From: Methylobacterium frigidaeris
GTDB lineage: Bacteria > Pseudomonadota > Alphaproteobacteria > Rhizobiales > Beijerinckiaceae
DNA length: 48,013 nucleotides
NCBI RefSeq assembly: GCF_022179185.1
Contig: NZ_BPQJ01000048.1
Coordinates: forward strand, 1 to 48,013
Reading direction: 5' to 3'
Notes under the pieces: model-generated
Told to the model about the DNA's origin: nothing
Database searches by the model: none
The model's input: only the letters and a program-made list of their open reading frames with translations
Shown here: positions 1 to 7,449 of the stretch, piece by piece
Layout: each line of letters starts with the position of its first letter
Numbering within the stretch: position 1 is the first letter of the stretch
Made by a program: the position numbers and the translations under genes

Positions 1-106
1 ATCCTCGTCACCGATCTCGGCATCCTTATCGGCCTCCTCGTCATGGCGGGGCTGCCCGACCGGGCTAGCGCGGCCGCCCGCACCCCGTTTCGGCGGAACC
101 CTCGCG

Positions 107-217
107 GTCTTCATCCAAAAGTACGGGGTGAAGTACACCCGTGCGACCGAACGCCTGACGAAAGACAACGAAGCTCTGCTGGCGTTCTACGGCATGCCGG
201 CGGAGCATTGGGGTAGA
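107..217 (+). pseudogene. IS256-family transposase remnant (C-terminal region)
   Basis: The forward frame reads FIQKYGVKYTRATERLTKD and continues to NEALLAFYGMPAEHW. This matches the well-known stretch of IS256/mutator-type transposases that precedes the TNPIES(T)FATVR motif (family pattern KYxKAxxCLTKDxxALLAFYDFPAEHW). The similarity stops after the HW, where TNPIES should follow, and nothing upstream to position 1 reads as transposase. It is a short decayed fragment, not a working element. The frame stays open into the downstream Asp-rich gene by chance. Identification rests on motif memory. Confidence 0.65.
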
Positions 218-433
218 TCGATTGGCTCGGGTTTTCCGCGCCCCCGTCCGATCTGCTTCAATCCTGAGTTTTCTGGGCGAGGCAAGCGCCCTCCCAATCC
301 GGATGCATCCGTTCGGGCATCGTCCCCCACCCGCCTTGGTGACTATCGCCGAAGGTTTGGCCTTGGTTCTGTGTCCTGTTCCCGGGTTTACACCCAGCAG
401 CGTGCGCGGCCCATGCAGCAGAGAGGCAGCACC

Positions 434-1168
434 ATGACGGACCGACTTCGTGTGGATCAGGACGCTGAAGCCGACCAAGACAGCGTCGTAGATGTGGACG
501 TGGGCGGCGAAGGGGGATTTAACGTGCAGGTCGAACAGCGCGAGCACATCGGCCAGAGATCGATGGTCGACGGTGACGGTGACCACACGGTCAGACTCGA
601 TCAGGACAGTGCAGCCGGTGACCTGTCTTCGGTCGACGTGGAGGTGGCGGACCGCCCGGTTGCCGTCGACATGCGCATTCGGACCTCACAGAGGGACGAG
701 GCGGACCAGCGCGCCGATGTGGACGCCGATGATGACGGGGCCAGCGATGGAGGAACGGGAGTCGAGGCCTCCATCGAGCATCACCTCGATATCGACCAGC
801 GTACGGACGTGTTCGTCGACCTGGAGGACGACGATGGGGTGCTGCGCCTGGAGGTCGAGATCGAGATCGATACGGATGTTGAGGAGGAATCCGACGTCGA
901 GATCGACATCGAGGAGGATGCCGAGGCGGACGACGTCGAGGCCGAGATCGACCAGAATACCCGTGTGACTGACGAGTCGGACGTGCGTGTCGATGGCGAC
1001 GACGACCTCGACGGCGCCTTCATCAGGGTCACCATCGACAAGCTCGTCGCTTCCGACATGGAGGACAGCTTGGAGGTGGACCTCTCCGACGACGGCGCGT
1101 GGGTCGATGCCCTTTCGAAGGCCGATGCCGACGTCGGCGTCCATGTGGACGTATTCATAGTCGCCTGA
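434..1168 (+). CDS. Asp-rich Q-x5-Q repeat protein 1, putative type I secretion substrate
   Basis: This encodes a very acidic protein of 244 residues that I cannot assign to a named family. The start at ATG 434 follows an AGAGAGG ribosome site; the open frame further upstream belongs to a transposase remnant. There is no signal peptide and no membrane segment. The body is a series of imperfect modules in which two Gln (or Asp) residues lie six positions apart, flanked by alternating hydrophobic and acidic residues: VDQDAEADQD near residue 6, then VEQREHIGQR and TSQRDEADQR. The C-terminus reads DVFIVA, an acidic residue followed by hydrophobics, as in substrates of PrtDEF-type exporters. The same signature occurs in the proteins at 1451-2044 and 7450-8817, and a type I ABC transporter gene lies 0.9 kb downstream. 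Export by that transporter is an inference. Confidence 0.75.
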   Translation: MTDRLRVDQDAEADQDSVVDVDVGGEGGFNVQVEQREHIGQRSMVDGDGDHTVRLDQDSAAGDLSSVDVEVADRPVAVDMRIRTSQRDEADQRADVDADDDGASDGGTGVEASIEHHLDIDQRTDVFVDLEDDDGVLRLEVEIEIDTDVEEESDVEIDIEEDAEADDVEAEIDQNTRVTDESDVRVDGDDDLDGAFIRVTIDKLVASDMEDSLEVDLSDDGAWVDALSKADADVGVHVDVFIVA

Positions 1169-1193
1169 CCGTATCATACCACCCCGAGCTCCA

Positions 1194-1217
1194 GGGCCGC
1201 CGGTTTCCCGGTGGCCC
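1194..1217 (+). terminator. Hairpin, probable terminator after Asp-rich gene 1
   Basis: A 10-bp inverted repeat (GGGCCGCCGG, loop TTTC, CCGGTGGCCC, one G-U pair) starts 25 bases after the stop codon and is followed by GTTTCT. It looks like a rho-independent type terminator, though the T-tract is short. It would separate this gene from the next repeat-protein gene. Confidence 0.5.
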
Positions 1218-1450
1218 GTTTCTGTGCGTTCCAGGGTATGGATCCTGTCTGAAGTAGCGATACCCCTCCGGATATGCTCTCGCGGGCGGGTGATATCCTG
1301 ACGGATACACGCCAAGTCGTGGCTTTTGCTGCTCACCGTCCTGGAGCCATGGTCACGGCGTCGGAGGCGAATTCCGGGCGACCGGAGCTCCGAGAACGCC
1401 GGGGACGCCCGAGCCCCGGTGCCCTGCACGGCAGAAGGGGAGATCACCCT

Positions 1451-2044
1451 ATGGCTTCAGACAACGCCCGCGTCTTGTTCGACCTCGAACAGAACGACGA
1501 CACCAACCAGACCGACAACTCGAACGTGGTGGTCACGGATTCCGACGACGCCGACGTGGACACGGACGTGGACCAGGAGTCCGAGGTCGACCAGGACGAC
1601 GACACCACCGTCGACATCTCCGACTCCGACGATGCCGACGTGGACATCGACGATGATCAGGACGCCGACACGGACCAGTTCTCCGGCAGCAACGTCGACA
1701 TCGACGACTCCGACGACGCCGACGTGGATGTCGACCACGACCAGGATAACGACATCGAGCAGGAGATCGACAACGACGTCGACATCACCGACTCCGACGA
1801 CGCCGACGTGGACCTCGACACCGACCAGACGGTGGACAACGACCAGGATGCCATCTCGCTCGTGGAGATCGATGATTCCGACGACGCCGACGTCGACAGC
1901 GACATCGACCAGGATACGGACACCGACCAGGACACGGACACGGACGTCGACATCGACGATTCCGAGGACGCCAACGTCGACGTGACCATCGACCAGACTG
2001 CCGATACCGACCAGACCGGCACGGTCGACATCGACATCGACTGA
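1451..2044 (+). CDS. Asp-rich protein with six exact-length 28-residue repeats, putative type I secretion substrate
   Basis: The protein has 197 residues, of which I count 77 Asp (about 39 percent), one Arg, one His and no Lys. The start at ATG 1451 is set by an AGAAGGGGAGA ribosome site. After a 29-residue leader come six uninterrupted repeats of exactly 28 residues (residues 30-197). Each opens with DS(D/E)DA(D/N)VD, carries Gln at repeat positions 13 and 19, and ends in V(D/E)I or a near variant. The D-x-D-x alternation would put Asp side chains on one face of a beta strand, which fits a cation-binding solenoid; that is inference. No signal peptide, RTX nonapeptide (GGxGxDxxx) or complete EF-hand is seen. 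The gene ends 65 bases before the secretion ABC transporter start, with a hairpin between them, an arrangement typical of a secreted substrate and its exporter. Confidence 0.8.
   Translation: MASDNARVLFDLEQNDDTNQTDNSNVVVTDSDDADVDTDVDQESEVDQDDDTTVDISDSDDADVDIDDDQDADTDQFSGSNVDIDDSDDADVDVDHDQDNDIEQEIDNDVDITDSDDADVDLDTDQTVDNDQDAISLVEIDDSDDADVDSDIDQDTDTDQDTDTDVDIDDSEDANVDVTIDQTADTDQTGTVDIDID
1538..2041 (+). repeat. Six tandem 84-bp coding repeats
   Basis: Units start at 1538, 1622, 1706, 1790, 1874 and 1958, each 84 bp with no length variation. The first 18-24 bases of each unit (GACTCCGACGACGCCGACGT type) are the most conserved; the rest varies while the two Gln codons and the Asp alternation are kept. 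Copy-number change in this tract would be in frame. Confidence 0.9.
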
Positions 2045-2059
2045 GCGCCCGCGTGCTCC

Positions 2060-2081
2060 GGGAGGGCCGCCTGGCCCTCCC
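2060..2081 (+). terminator. Perfect 9-bp hairpin, possible attenuator between substrate gene and transporter gene
   Basis: GGGAGGGCC, loop GCCT, GGCCCTCCC form a perfect stem 15 bases after the stop codon of the repeat-protein gene and 28 bases before the transporter start. There is no U-tract (CCCCGAACG follows), so it may act as a partial terminator or 3-prime RNA stabiliser. Hairpins that raise substrate mRNA over transporter mRNA are known in hlyCA-BD type operons; the role here is inferred. Confidence 0.55.
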
Positions 2082-2109
2082 CCCGAACGACCAGCCCGGA
2101 GCCCCCGCG

Positions 2110-3924
2110 ATGTCGCTGCTGCGGACAGCCTCCCGCCCGAGGACCGAGGTCGAGACGGCATTCCAGGCATGCCGCCCGTCCCTCGCCCTGGTGTTCTGCC
2201 TCAGCTTCTTCGTCAACCTGATGGCCCTGACCGTGCCGCTCTACCTGCTTCAGGTCTACGAGCACGTCCTGTCCAGCCGCAGCCTCGACACCCTGGTCAA
2301 CCTAACGCTCATCGTGGTGGTCGCCCTGGCGGTACACGCGGTGCTGGAGGCGTTGCGCCGTGAAATGCTGACCCGCATCGGGGACTGGCTCGAGGAGCGC
2401 CTGCAGCCGGCGGTGATGACCGGAGCGGTGGCCGCCGCCATGCGGGGCGATCCCACAGCCGCGGCGCAGGCCTGGCGCGACCTGGGCAACGTTCGCACCT
2501 TCTTCTCCGGCAGCGCCGTCATCGCTCTGTTCGACCTTCCCTGGACCCCGATCTTCATCGTCGCCATGGTGCTGGTGCACCCGCTCCTCGGCGTCGTCGG
2601 CCTCGTCGGATCGCTCGCCCTCTTCCTGCTGGCGCTGATCAACGAGTTGGTCACGCGCAAGCCGTTTGCACGAGCCTCCGCGACCACCACCGCCAGCCAG
2701 CACCGCCTGGAGGCGATGTTGCGCAACGCGGAGGCGATCAGTGCCATGGGCATGCTTCCGGGCGTAGCCCGTGCGCTCCATGACGATCACGACGAGGCCA
2801 AAGTCTCCCAGGGCAGCGCCGGGCGGCGCGCCTCGGTGATCCAGGCCTGCGCCCGCTTCGTTCGCCTTCTCACCCAGGTCTCGATGTTGGCCGTCGCCGC
2901 CTGGTTGGTGATCGGCCGCGATCTCAGCGCCGGGGCCATCTTCGCTGCCTCGACCATGCTCGGTCGCGCGCTCGGCCCGGTCGAGAACGCCATCGGGACC
3001 TGGAAGGCGGTGACGACGGTCCGGCTCGGCTACGGGCGCCTGCAGAAGATTCTCGCTGCCGTGCCACCCCGTCCCAAGCCCATGAGGCTGCCCAAGCCCA
3101 AAGGGGTGCTCTCGGTCGAGCAGGTGAGCTACGTCCCCAGGGGGAGCGACACCGCGACGCTACGCCGGGTCACGCTCGCGGTCGAGCCCGGGGAGGTGCT
3201 CGGGGTCGTCGGTCCATCCGGCGCCGGCAAGTCCACGCTGGGGCGGCTCATCGCCGGCACCATCCAGCCCAGCGGCGGGCACGTTCGCCTCGACGGCGCC
3301 GATATCGGCATCTGGCTGTCCTCGGGCGGCCACAGGCACCTGGGTTATCTGCCCCAGGACGTGGAGCTCTTCGCTGGCACCGTGTGCGAGAACATCGCAC
3401 GCCTGGGGGAGGCAGACGCGGAGGACGTGATCGCCGCCGCCGCCCTGGTCGGCATGCACGAGACGATCATGCGGCTGCCCCAAGGCTACGACACCCACCT
3501 CGGTGAGGACGGAGCCCGCCTGTCGGGTGGGCAGAAGCAGCGGCTGGGGCTGGCGCGCGCGTTCTTCGGCGACCCGAGCCTCGTGGTGCTCGACGAGCCC
3601 AACGCCTCCCTGGATCCGGAGGGCGAGCACGCGCTGCGCGAGGCCATCGTGACCCTGCGTACGCGCGGCACCACGGTGGTGCTGATTGCCCAGAGGCTCG
3701 GCATTCTCAACATCGCCGACAAGGTGCTGGTGCTGGATAACGGCTGCGTCAACGCCTTCGGCGCCCGGCGCGACGTGGTCGCCCGCATCAAGGACGGGCG
3801 CACCGCGATCCCGGTACGCAAGCCGGACGTGATCGACATCAAGAACACTGTGAAGCGAGAGGCCGCTCCGGCCCACGAGCCCAAGATGCCCCGCGCCGAC
3901 ATGCCGCCCTTGAGGATCGCCTGA
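2110..3924 (+). CDS. prtD: Type I secretion ABC transporter permease/ATPase (PrtD type)
   Basis: This is the inner-membrane ATPase of a type I secretion system, 604 residues from ATG 2110 (GGAG about 9 bases upstream), a normal PrtD length. Hydrophobic spans in residues ~20-310 form the ABC transmembrane domain; there is no N-terminal peptidase domain. The nucleotide-binding domain shows Walker A GPSGAGKST (368-376), Q-loop LPQDVELF, signature LSGGQKQR (from 471) and Walker B LVVLDEP (491-497). The H-loop position reads IAQR, so the usual His is Gln (about residue 528). The gene sits directly after two Asp-rich repeat-protein genes, and its TGA overlaps the ATG of the membrane fusion protein (TGATG). 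The outer-membrane TolC/PrtF partner is not in the window. The C-terminal ~40 residues after the ATPase core are a charged, Pro-rich tail. Confidence 0.92.
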   Translation: MSLLRTASRPRTEVETAFQACRPSLALVFCLSFFVNLMALTVPLYLLQVYEHVLSSRSLDTLVNLTLIVVVALAVHAVLEALRREMLTRIGDWLEERLQPAVMTGAVAAAMRGDPTAAAQAWRDLGNVRTFFSGSAVIALFDLPWTPIFIVAMVLVHPLLGVVGLVGSLALFLLALINELVTRKPFARASATTTASQHRLEAMLRNAEAISAMGMLPGVARALHDDHDEAKVSQGSAGRRASVIQACARFVRLLTQVSMLAVAAWLVIGRDLSAGAIFAASTMLGRALGPVENAIGTWKAVTTVRLGYGRLQKILAAVPPRPKPMRLPKPKGVLSVEQVSYVPRGSDTATLRRVTLAVEPGEVLGVVGPSGAGKSTLGRLIAGTIQPSGGHVRLDGADIGIWLSSGGHRHLGYLPQDVELFAGTVCENIARLGEADAEDVIAAAALVGMHETIMRLPQGYDTHLGEDGARLSGGQKQRLGLARAFFGDPSLVVLDEPNASLDPEGEHALREAIVTLRTRGTTVVLIAQRLGILNIADKVLVLDNGCVNAFGARRDVVARIKDGRTAIPVRKPDVIDIKNTVKREAAPAHEPKMPRADMPPLRIA

Positions 3925-5276
3925 TGAAAACTCAGCCCATCCTCGCCTACGACCTGCGCGACGTGACTCCGCAGGTCAGCAAGTCCCCGGCCGAGCGGTT
4001 GCGCTGGCCGGCCTTCATCGCCTTCCTCGTCGTGGGCATATTCATAGTCGGTTTCGGTGTCTGGTCGGTGAAGGCTCCTCTGGAAAGCGCCGCCATCGCG
4101 GGCGGCGCCGTCGAGGCTGAAACCAATCGCAAGACGATCCAGCATTTCGAGGGCGGCATCATCGGCCATATTCTGGTGCGCGACGGCGACACGGTCACGG
4201 CCGGGCAGGTGCTCGTGCGCCTCGACGACACCAAGGCGCGGACCACGCTGGCGGCGCTGCAGGGCCAGCTCTTCGAGGCGAAGGCCCGCGAGGCACGTCT
4301 CCTCGCCGAGCGCGACGAGCGGAACGCGATCGCATTCCCTGACTCGGTCATCCTCGCTGCCAGAGGGGAGCCCGCCGTGGCCGGGGTGGTGGCCGGCCAA
4401 CGAAAAATCTTTGATAGCCGTCGCAAGCTCACCGCCGCCCGGATCGAGGTGATCCGGCAGCGCAAGGCCCAAACCGAGCGGGAGATCCAAGGACTCCGCC
4501 ACCAGGAAGCCGCCGCGGTCAAGCGCCTCGACATCGTCCGGCAGGAGAACGCCGCAATCGCTCCGCTGGTGGCCAAGGGGTTCATGACCCGGCCCAAGCT
4601 GATGCAGCTGGAGCGGGAAGAGGCGGAGATCCTCGGACGCCAGGGCGAGGCGCTCGCGCAGATCTCGCGCGCCGAGCAGGCCATGGGCGAGTCGGAGGCG
4701 CAAATCCTCAAGCTCCGCAGCGACGAGCAGGCGGAGATCGCGCAGAGCCTGCGCGAGACCCAGGCACTCATCAACCAGCTCGACGAGCGCCTGCAGGCCG
4801 CCTCCGACGTGCTCTCCCGGATCGAGGTGCGTTCGCCTGAAGCCGGCGTCATTACGGGTCGGCGGGTCCACACCCCGGGCGGGGTGGTCGCCGCCGGCGA
4901 ACCTTTGATGGAACTCGTCCCGCAGCAGGACCGCCTCATCGTACGGGCCCAGGTTCGCCCCGAGGACATCGACCTCGTGCGACCCGGCCTGACCGCCCAG
5001 GTGCGGCTGACAGCCTACAAGCTGCGCCGGGTGCCGCCCGTACAAGGAACCCTCACCTATGTCTCGGCCGACCGGCTCGTCGATAAGCGCACCGAGCAGC
5101 CCTACTACGCCGCAACCATCGTCTTCGACGAGGACAGACTGCGGGAGCTCAAGGATGTCGAGATCGTCCCGGGCATGCCGGTAGAGGTGCTGATCAAGAC
5201 AGGGGAGTTCACAATTGCAACCTACATGCTTGCGCCGATCATCGACAGTTTCAATCGGTCCTTCCGCGATAACTAG
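3924..5276 (+). CDS. prtE: Type I secretion membrane fusion protein (HlyD/PrtE family)
   Basis: This is the periplasmic adaptor of 450 residues that links the ABC transporter to an outer-membrane channel. A cytoplasmic N-tail is followed by one membrane segment (about residues 29-49, FIAFLVVGIFIVGFGVW). A lipoyl-like half motif comes next (IQHFEGGIIGHILVRDGDTV, about 74-93), then long coiled-coil helices (about 105-300). The second lipoyl half and beta-barrel (IEVRSPEAGVITG onward) and the HlyD C-terminal signature VEVLIKTGEFT near the end complete the fold. The start overlaps the transporter stop codon, so the two are translationally coupled. The last 62 bases overlap the next gene if that gene uses its TTG start. 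Confidence 0.93.
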   Translation: MKTQPILAYDLRDVTPQVSKSPAERLRWPAFIAFLVVGIFIVGFGVWSVKAPLESAAIAGGAVEAETNRKTIQHFEGGIIGHILVRDGDTVTAGQVLVRLDDTKARTTLAALQGQLFEAKAREARLLAERDERNAIAFPDSVILAARGEPAVAGVVAGQRKIFDSRRKLTAARIEVIRQRKAQTEREIQGLRHQEAAAVKRLDIVRQENAAIAPLVAKGFMTRPKLMQLEREEAEILGRQGEALAQISRAEQAMGESEAQILKLRSDEQAEIAQSLRETQALINQLDERLQAASDVLSRIEVRSPEAGVITGRRVHTPGGVVAAGEPLMELVPQQDRLIVRAQVRPEDIDLVRPGLTAQVRLTAYKLRRVPPVQGTLTYVSADRLVDKRTEQPYYAATIVFDEDRLRELKDVEIVPGMPVEVLIKTGEFTIATYMLAPIIDSFNRSFRDN

Positions 5277-6243
5277 ACTATCCCGGGCATCTGTGCCCGT
5301 CGTGCTGGCGCTCGTGACGGCTTTGGTCCGCCCCAGCGCGGCAGAGCCGTTGCCTTTGGGCCGGTCGGACCGAGAGGTCGCGGTTGCCGACCGCGTCATG
5401 CGGGTGGCAGTCTACCGCCCCGATTGCCGGGACATCGAACGCCTCATCGTTGTCTTCCACGGTTCGGACCGGAACCCGGTACTCGCGCGCGACAATGCCG
5501 TTCCCATCGCGGAGGCCGGCTGCGCCCTGATCGTGGCGCCACTGTTCGATGCGGAGCGTTTCGGCCGCTGGGCCTACCAGTTCGGCGGCGTCGGCGATGT
5601 CGTAGAGGCAGCGGGTCGGCGCAGATTCCGCTTCCGCCCACCCGATGCGACCACCGGAGCGCTGGTTCTCGCTCTCGTCGATCACCTGCGCCGCGAGGCG
5701 GGACGTCCCTGGATACCCTACGTGCTCCTGGGACACTCCGCGGGGGCGCAATTCCTCAGCCGCTTCGCAGCGCTGGAGCAAAACGCGGCAAGCCGCATCG
5801 TGGTGGCCAATCCCGGCAGTCACGTCACGCCTGATCTCGCAGTGCGCTTTCCCTACGGCCTCGGCGGGATCCCTGATCCTCCGGGCGGTGAGGGGGCCCT
5901 GCGACGCTACTTGGCGGCGCCTCTGGTGATCATCGCGGCTGAGCGCGATGTCGGGCGAGCCGGCTTACTCAAGACTCCCGGCGCAGAGCGCCAGGGCCAG
6001 ACCCGGCGCGAACGCGCCATGAGCACCTTCGAGGCCGCGCGCCGGGCCGCAGCCGGGCGGGACTGGGCCTTCGGCTGGAAGCTCGTCATCGTGGGCGGCC
6101 TCGGCCACGGCTCGGGCCGGCTCTATGCCCGCCCGGAAACGGCGGAGGCGGTGCTCGGGTCATCTCCGCGGCAGCGTGAGACGCCTGATATTGGTCTCCT
6201 CCCTCACAATCCTCGCGGCGGAGGCGTGGACATTATCCGCTGA
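5215..6243 (+). CDS. Secreted alpha/beta hydrolase
   Basis: This is a serine hydrolase of the alpha/beta fold, up to 342 residues. The nucleophile elbow GHSAG has its Ser at about residue 175, the oxyanion strand is LIVVFHGSDRNP, and the likely catalytic His lies in GGLGHGSGRLY near the C-terminus. The N-terminus has Arg residues, a hydrophobic run (VPVVLALVTALV) and a PSAAE cleavage-like site, so export through Sec is likely. The start is uncertain. TTG 5215 has GGGGAG seven bases upstream but lies inside prtE, while GTG 5293 would give a shorter signal peptide without overlap. Position in the secretion operon suggests co-expression with the transporter. The substrate cannot be told. The 3-prime end overlaps the convergent regulator gene by 84 bases. 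Confidence 0.75.
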   Translation: MQPTCLRRSSTVSIGPSAITRLSRASVPVVLALVTALVRPSAAEPLPLGRSDREVAVADRVMRVAVYRPDCRDIERLIVVFHGSDRNPVLARDNAVPIAEAGCALIVAPLFDAERFGRWAYQFGGVGDVVEAAGRRRFRFRPPDATTGALVLALVDHLRREAGRPWIPYVLLGHSAGAQFLSRFAALEQNAASRIVVANPGSHVTPDLAVRFPYGLGGIPDPPGGEGALRRYLAAPLVIIAAERDVGRAGLLKTPGAERQGQTRRERAMSTFEAARRAAAGRDWAFGWKLVIVGGLGHGSGRLYARPETAEAVLGSSPRQRETPDIGLLPHNPRGGGVDIIR

Positions 6244-6996
6244 CACCACGAGGTCTGGCAACAAGCGCTGCCCCATGATCGCCGCCTGGGTGCGGTTACT
6301 TGCCTTCAGCTTGCGCATGATGTGCCGTATGTAGATCTTGACCGTATTCTCGGAGAGGTTCAGGTCGTTGGCAATCAGCTTGTTGGAGCGCCCGCGCTGG
6401 AGGACGCCCAGCACCTCGATCTCTCGCGGCGTGAAGTGCACCCGGTCGTTCTCTGCGACATCGGGCCGGGGCGACCTCGCCGCGTGCCCCAGGAGTACGG
6501 GCTCAGGGATGAGCTTCCGTGAGGCTGGATCTGCCCTTAACCGCATTGTGGGCTCCAATGGGCGCGGATAGTATGTTCCCCCCGCCAAGACAAGCCGCAC
6601 TGCGGCGATGCCAACGTCGACCGAGGCTGTACTCGGAATGACCCCATCCACGCCGTGCCTCATCGCGGCTTGAACAGTGCTCTCGTCGTCAAGCTGAGTG
6701 ATAAGGACCTTAGGCGTGCGCGCGAAAAGGGCCTCCACATCGTCGAGGACCTGCCCGAGCGCCGGCCCCTTGGCTGCGTGGCCGTCCCATCGGATCGCCA
6801 CGAACATGATAACGGGTACGAGGCCTCTATCGACCTCGCTTGCCCGCCTAAGGCCGAGTACCTCGACGTCCGGGAAGGCGTTCTTGAGAACCTCGGCTGT
6901 GCAACCCCGCGAAAAGGCGTGCTCGTCGATGACGAGGAATATGCCTCGATCCCGACTGAAGGACGGCGAGTCTTTCCCGGATGGCGATGACGGCAT
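6160..6996 (-). CDS. LuxR/NarL-type transcriptional regulator with atypical receiver
   Basis: This 278-residue protein has a clear C-terminal LuxR helix-turn-helix (FTPREIEVLGVLQRGRSNKL followed by NLSENTVKIYIRHIMRKLKA). Its N-terminal domain resembles a response-regulator receiver in length and in the segment PKVLITQLDDESTVQAAMRHG. However, the strand that should end in the phosphorylated Asp reads VPVIMFVAIRWDGH, so normal phosphorylation is doubtful. ATG 6996 has GGGGGAG five bases upstream. It is transcribed away from the third Asp-rich gene and toward the hydrolase, with which it overlaps 84 bases tail to tail. Position makes it a candidate regulator of the secretion locus; that is inference. 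Confidence 0.85.
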   Translation of the reverse strand: MPSSPSGKDSPSFSRDRGIFLVIDEHAFSRGCTAEVLKNAFPDVEVLGLRRASEVDRGLVPVIMFVAIRWDGHAAKGPALGQVLDDVEALFARTPKVLITQLDDESTVQAAMRHGVDGVIPSTASVDVGIAAVRLVLAGGTYYPRPLEPTMRLRADPASRKLIPEPVLLGHAARSPRPDVAENDRVHFTPREIEVLGVLQRGRSNKLIANDLNLSENTVKIYIRHIMRKLKASNRTQAAIMGQRLLPDLVVSADNVHASAARIVREETNIRRLTLPRR

Positions 6997-7449
6997 GCAA
7001 CTCCCCCCTTGCTGCTGACCGCTCTGAATACATGTTCCGTCTAGAAAACTGAACTTGTACTGGCGCTGAAGCAGATAACGGCACTGGAAATGCTTGACCT
7101 GCCGGGGCAGGCGGGCTTGAGCCGGTTCGGATCACGGCTCCTGCCTCTGTCTAGGGAGGCCAGACCAAGTTAGCATAATGGCACAATCAACAGCGAGTGG
7201 GTACCCCCTGCTTGGAATATTCGAGGCTTGTGGCTTATCATGTGCGGCCGCGCACCGCAGGCAGAGTCGAGCTCCTGATGGTGGGCGTCTTTGTTAGCGT
7301 AGGTTATTTTTGAATACGGCTCCTCCGAGATTGTAATCAAGTATTTGCCTATCCTGAAACGGCGCTCGGCCATCACCCGTTCGGGCGAATGGATCGCGTC
7401 GCCGCAATGCTCAACACTGCCAAGGTCGTCGCTGTCGCGAGGGACCCCG
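6997..7449. other. Divergent intergenic region between regulator and third Asp-rich gene
   Basis: No protein-like reading is seen on either strand. It must hold the promoters of both the LuxR-type gene and the 7450 gene. A relatively AT-rich patch at about 7280-7345 is the best promoter candidate, but no clear -35/-10 pair can be named. Confidence 0.4.

Noticed and set aside
1451..2044. RTX toxin or EF-hand (lanmodulin-like) protein
   Set aside because: No GGxGxDxxx nonapeptides and no complete 12-residue EF loops with the helix-loop-helix context; the repeat is 28 residues with invariant Gln.
434..2044. Curli-type (CsgA) subunits because of regularly spaced Gln
   Set aside because: Curlin repeats have Gln ten or more residues apart with Gly and Asn between them, and a Sec signal peptide. 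Here Gln are six apart, Asp dominates and no signal peptide exists. A distant structural analogy is not excluded.
3486..5399. A minus-strand open frame of about 637 codons
   Set aside because: Antisense to prtD/prtE, whose motifs and coupled starts are clear.
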